Shown piece after piece: positions 62,401-64,000 of a stretch of 64,000 bases of DNA. The notes beneath the pieces were generated by a model. The model ran no database searches. It saw only the letters and a program-made list of their open reading frames with translations, and was not told where the DNA came from. Made by a program: the position numbers and the translations under genes. The first letter of the stretch is position 1; the number at the start of each line of letters is the position of its first letter. This DNA is from Amarolinea sp964580725 (lineage in GTDB: Bacteria; Chloroflexota; Anaerolineae; SSC4; Amarolineaceae): positions 1-64,000 of the forward strand of contig CAZOLV010000012.1 in the NCBI GenBank assembly GCA_964580725.1. Direction: 5' to 3'.

Positions 62401-62748
62401 CTTGTCGAAGACGAAGCGACAACGCGTGAAGCGTTGCGCGAGGCGCTCGAAACGCTCGGCTACACCGTCCTGACCGCCGCCAACGGGCAGGCCGCATTCG
62501 AACTCTTCGTCACCCACAACGCCCAAATCGCCCTGGTGCTCACCGATCTCGTCATGCCGGCGATGAGCGGACTCGACCTCTTCCGGGTGATGCACGCCAT
62601 GCGCCCCAACGTCAAGGTCGTTGCCATGACCGGCTATCCTCTCGAAGGCGAAGGCCAACCGCTGCTCGAACTGGGCCTCCTGGGTTGGCTGCAAAAACCC
62701 TTCGGCTTCGAATCGCTCGACGCCACCCTGCGGCAGATTCTTGCTTGA
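59434..62748 (+). CDS. Hybrid sensor histidine kinase (PAS-GAF-PAS-GAF-PAS-HK-REC)
   Basis: 1104 residues, no TM helix, so cytosolic. PAS domains lie at about 22-130, 310-425 and 590-690, and GAF domains at about 145-300 and 440-580. HisKA follows with phospho-His735 in LAAGIAHDFKN, then HATPase_c (ISDTGAGI, GTGLGLAQVYGIVAQHGG). A C-terminal receiver domain has the phospho-Asp1038 (LTDLVMPAMSG) and YLEDE-like TILLVEDEA at its start. It signals through phosphorelay with an unlinked partner, as no regulator gene is adjacent. The multiple PAS/GAF domains suggest sensing of redox, light or cyclic nucleotides. Confidence 0.9.
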   Translation: MNLTTQDSAAHGGPDERLAIIFDASPVAMTITRLADGLIVAANRAFLTLFGFERTQVIGRTSTSLAVWVNVEERARVVRDLLTHRTLRNLETPFRTNAGAIRQGVVSLELITWDGQPAMLAIIQDITAQKRVELELRLLQTIAQEIGRAPDLKSALSLTLAHICAQGEWAVGEAWLPDERQGHLAPGPVWCSDIPGLAEFSAASADLRFSPGVGLPGVAWQRAAPMWEHDVTNPTQSRVLLRRDLARQAGLKTALAVPALADERLVTVLVFFSLDARPHDAHQIELVKTVAAHLGEVLRRTELFTQVQLYRDALASASDSMVITDLNTAILDVNPAFETITGYTRAEALGRTPNLLRSPHSTDAFYQALWHDISTRGFWSGEIINRRKNGELWHSFQSISTVHDGQGRPVGYIGIGRDITQIKQHEREMAAIVQLSAALRTAHSRRAMIEIIIEQAMTLFGAHSASISIHDPENDALVVELARGAWAEVTGLSLARGVGISWHVLASGQPYISDDVRRDARLARPDLVTEPHQVAAVPLIFEQTPVGVLSIGCHNPISASQLHMLLAIAGLAAYSLQNAIYQERLARYAARVEAIMNSAPDGIILLDADLRLVLANPAAHRALEMLAPAALAQPLHLGEERCAAQDLAQLGGRPLPELLQPPTDKPAHELSASGRTFELVASPLRAAHDATLFSTPGEGWVLIVRDVTQERLVMERIQQQEYLSAVGQLAAGIAHDFKNIIGVITLYAQLLMHVPMTERDHQRLATIQQQAKHASRLIQQILDFSRRSAMEHSPVDLLPFLRELVNLWTRTLPENIRVELSYDSREYIVNGDPTRLQQAMMNLAINARDAMPQGGLFSIRLDRLDVQPAAPPPLPEMTPGWANCPTWLRLTISDTGAGIAPEALPHIFEPFFTTKAPGSGTGLGLAQVYGIVAQHGGFVAVTSPAGQGAVFTIYLPLTATPAPPTGEFDPVPLPDASAAKKKDPTATILLVEDEATTREALREALETLGYTVLTAANGQAAFELFVTHNAQIALVLTDLVMPAMSGLDLFRVMHAMRPNVKVVAMTGYPLEGEGQPLLELGLLGWLQKPFGFESLDATLRQILA

Positions 62749-62752
62749 CCGC

Positions 62753-64000
62753 ATGTCACACCTGACTCGCGCCCTGCTCTGGTCACGCCTGCAACCGCTC
62801 CCCATCAGCGCCCTGCTGCTCCTGGCGCTTTTCTACATCTTCCCTACCCCTCCCACCGACACCCAGACGCCGCTGATTCCCTTGCGTTTTGGCCTGGCCT
62901 TCCTGCTCGTTTTGATCCTGCCCGGCTGGCTGCTCGCCAACCGCCTGCTGGCGCCGGCAGGCAAGCCCGATGAGGATTCGGCGCTGGCCCATCCCCCGTT
63001 CGATCCGCTCGAACGGCTCGGCCTGGCCTTCACCTTTAGCCTGGCGCTGCTCGTCCTACCTGCCAGCGCCGTTCTGCTGCTGCACCTCAACCTGACTGCC
63101 TTTCGTTGGGTCTTCGGTGCACTGGCGCTCCTCATCAGCCTGGCGGCCCTGCGCCAAACGCCCCCGCCGCCCAGCCTGACCCGCCGTGTATGCGCCGCCG
63201 ATCTCATCGGTATCGGCTTTTTCTTCGTCGCCGCCGTCCTGGCCGCCATCGTCGCCGCCCAGGGTGGGCTGGACGGTGACCAGATCGCCTATCTCGGCTT
63301 TGCGCGTTTCGTCTTCGACGATCACCCGCTGCAGGGCCTCGATCCCCTCTTCGGCAGCGGTCTGCCTGTCCCGCCCCGCGCCGCCCTCAACCCCTGGGGC
63401 CTCATCCCCGCCTTGATCGCACGTCTCAGTGGCGCCGATCTGGCCGATGCCCTGGGCCGCAATCTGCCGCCGCTACTGGTCGTCTGTGCGCTCCTCTCCC
63501 TCTACACCCTCGTCAAGCGGCTGACCGAGCGCCGCGACCTGGCCCTCTTCCTGGCCAGTTTTCAGGTCGTCTTCTTTCTGACGGCGCCCTTTCACCGGCA
63601 TGGCAACCTGGCCTACGCCTTCTTTCGGCGCATTGTCTCCGACAAATTCATGCTTCTCTTCATCGTCCTGCCCGTCGCCGTCGCCCTGATCGCACATCTC
63701 CTGACCCCCGCCCTCGTCCATCGCCGCTGGGATGGACGCCGCCTGGCCATCGCCGCCTTTGGCGCTCTACCCCTCATCATCCATCCCATTGACACCGCCT
63801 TCTACGCCGTCATCGCCGTCGCCTTGAGCGGGCTGACCTGGCTGGCGCAGCCCTCCTGGGCCGTCGTGCGCCGCAGCCTGGGCCTGGGCGCCATCGTCGG
63901 CCTGCTGCTCATCTTTCCGCTGCTCCTGCGCCAACAGGTCAGCGAAACCCGCGCCGCCTATCTCTTTCCCACCTCCTTCGACGGCCTGCCGCTGCGCCAG
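62753..64000 (+). CDS. Polytopic membrane protein, partial (runs off the window)
   Basis: The frame is open from ATG 62753 to the window end (416 codons, no stop). It shows about eight or more hydrophobic segments with a large extracytoplasmic part (GLDGDQIAYLGFARFVFDDH, LIPALIARLSGADLADALGR), resembling GT-C or DUF-type membrane glycosyltransferases of Chloroflexota. ATG 62753 is 4 bases past the kinase stop (62748). The rest of the gene lies outside the window, so the family is tentative. Confidence 0.6.
   Translation, partial: MSHLTRALLWSRLQPLPISALLLLALFYIFPTPPTDTQTPLIPLRFGLAFLLVLILPGWLLANRLLAPAGKPDEDSALAHPPFDPLERLGLAFTFSLALLVLPASAVLLLHLNLTAFRWVFGALALLISLAALRQTPPPPSLTRRVCAADLIGIGFFFVAAVLAAIVAAQGGLDGDQIAYLGFARFVFDDHPLQGLDPLFGSGLPVPPRAALNPWGLIPALIARLSGADLADALGRNLPPLLVVCALLSLYTLVKRLTERRDLALFLASFQVVFFLTAPFHRHGNLAYAFFRRIVSDKFMLLFIVLPVAVALIAHLLTPALVHRRWDGRRLAIAAFGALPLIIHPIDTAFYAVIAVALSGLTWLAQPSWAVVRRSLGLGAIVGLLLIFPLLLRQQVSETRAAYLFPTSFDGLPLRQ

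Noticed and set aside
1..64000. tRNA, rRNA or riboswitch genes
   Set aside because: I looked for tRNA-like and rRNA-like stretches in the intergenic gaps and saw none. The gaps are mostly short, and cloverleaf detection by eye is not reliable.

Overview
The window is a GC-rich bacterial scaffold with four 100-base N runs (4400-4499, 37460-37559, 47252-47351, 55941-56040), so it comes from a draft or metagenome assembly. The gene content suggests a Chloroflexota bacterium of the Anaerolineae/Caldilineae kind: membrane Ser/Thr kinases with Thr-Pro-rich stalks, STAND-ATPase/WD40 proteins, TolB-like lipoproteins, a sufU-type SUF operon and no outer-membrane biogenesis genes. This is inferred from gene content; no rRNA or tRNA gene was seen to confirm it.

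Layout. 25-12771 (+): acetyltransferase, membrane one-component regulator, S1-domain protein, FtsK, a PknB-type kinase, an O-antigen-ligase-like protein, and a LuxE-like/LuxC-like pair that would make fatty aldehyde. 15150-12799 with 17299-15182 (-): a kinase, a small protein, and a membrane subtilase carrying a C-terminal FHA domain. 26652-17416 (-): a complete SUF Fe-S assembly operon, sufR-sufC-sufB-sufD-sufU2-sufS-sufU-Rieske ferredoxin-DUF59. SufB is split by two inteins. 26890-27937 (+): a winged-helix protein, a start-less antitoxin remnant and a PIN toxin.

28074-37368 (+) is the most interesting block. A near-consensus promoter is followed by a CHAT protease-TPR-SIR2 fusion, a 16-repeat WD40 membrane STAND ATPase and a secreted subtilase. 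It looks like a conflict/programmed-death system. 41523-37732 (-): TolB-like lipoprotein, NarL regulator and histidine kinase, transcribed from a promoter whose 5' leader holds nine 9-bp repeats. 41783-47975 (+): a decayed AAA ATPase/nuclease pseudogene, an AlkZ-like protein, a metallophosphoesterase, a LysM-Gmad2 protein, a CBS protein, FolD and a hypothetical. 49167-47992 (-): a radical-SAM/HhH protein behind a promoter overlapped by a perfect GAAC-N4-GTTC (LexA-type) box.

49348-59329 (+) is a surface-polysaccharide cluster: TPR protein, GT2 transferase, DUF2304, two alkaline-phosphatase-superfamily proteins, deacetylase, FemAB-like transferase, DegT aminotransferase and MFS exporter. Several of its genes are coupled by 4-bp ATGA overlaps. 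59434-64000 (+): a hybrid multi-PAS/GAF kinase and a polytopic membrane protein running off the end.

A G/C-rich palindromic repeat (core CCCGAAATCGGGGG or variants) recurs at five places. At 37374-37730 it has grown into a 30-bp tandem array, and at 33645-33694 it lies in frame inside the WD40 gene.
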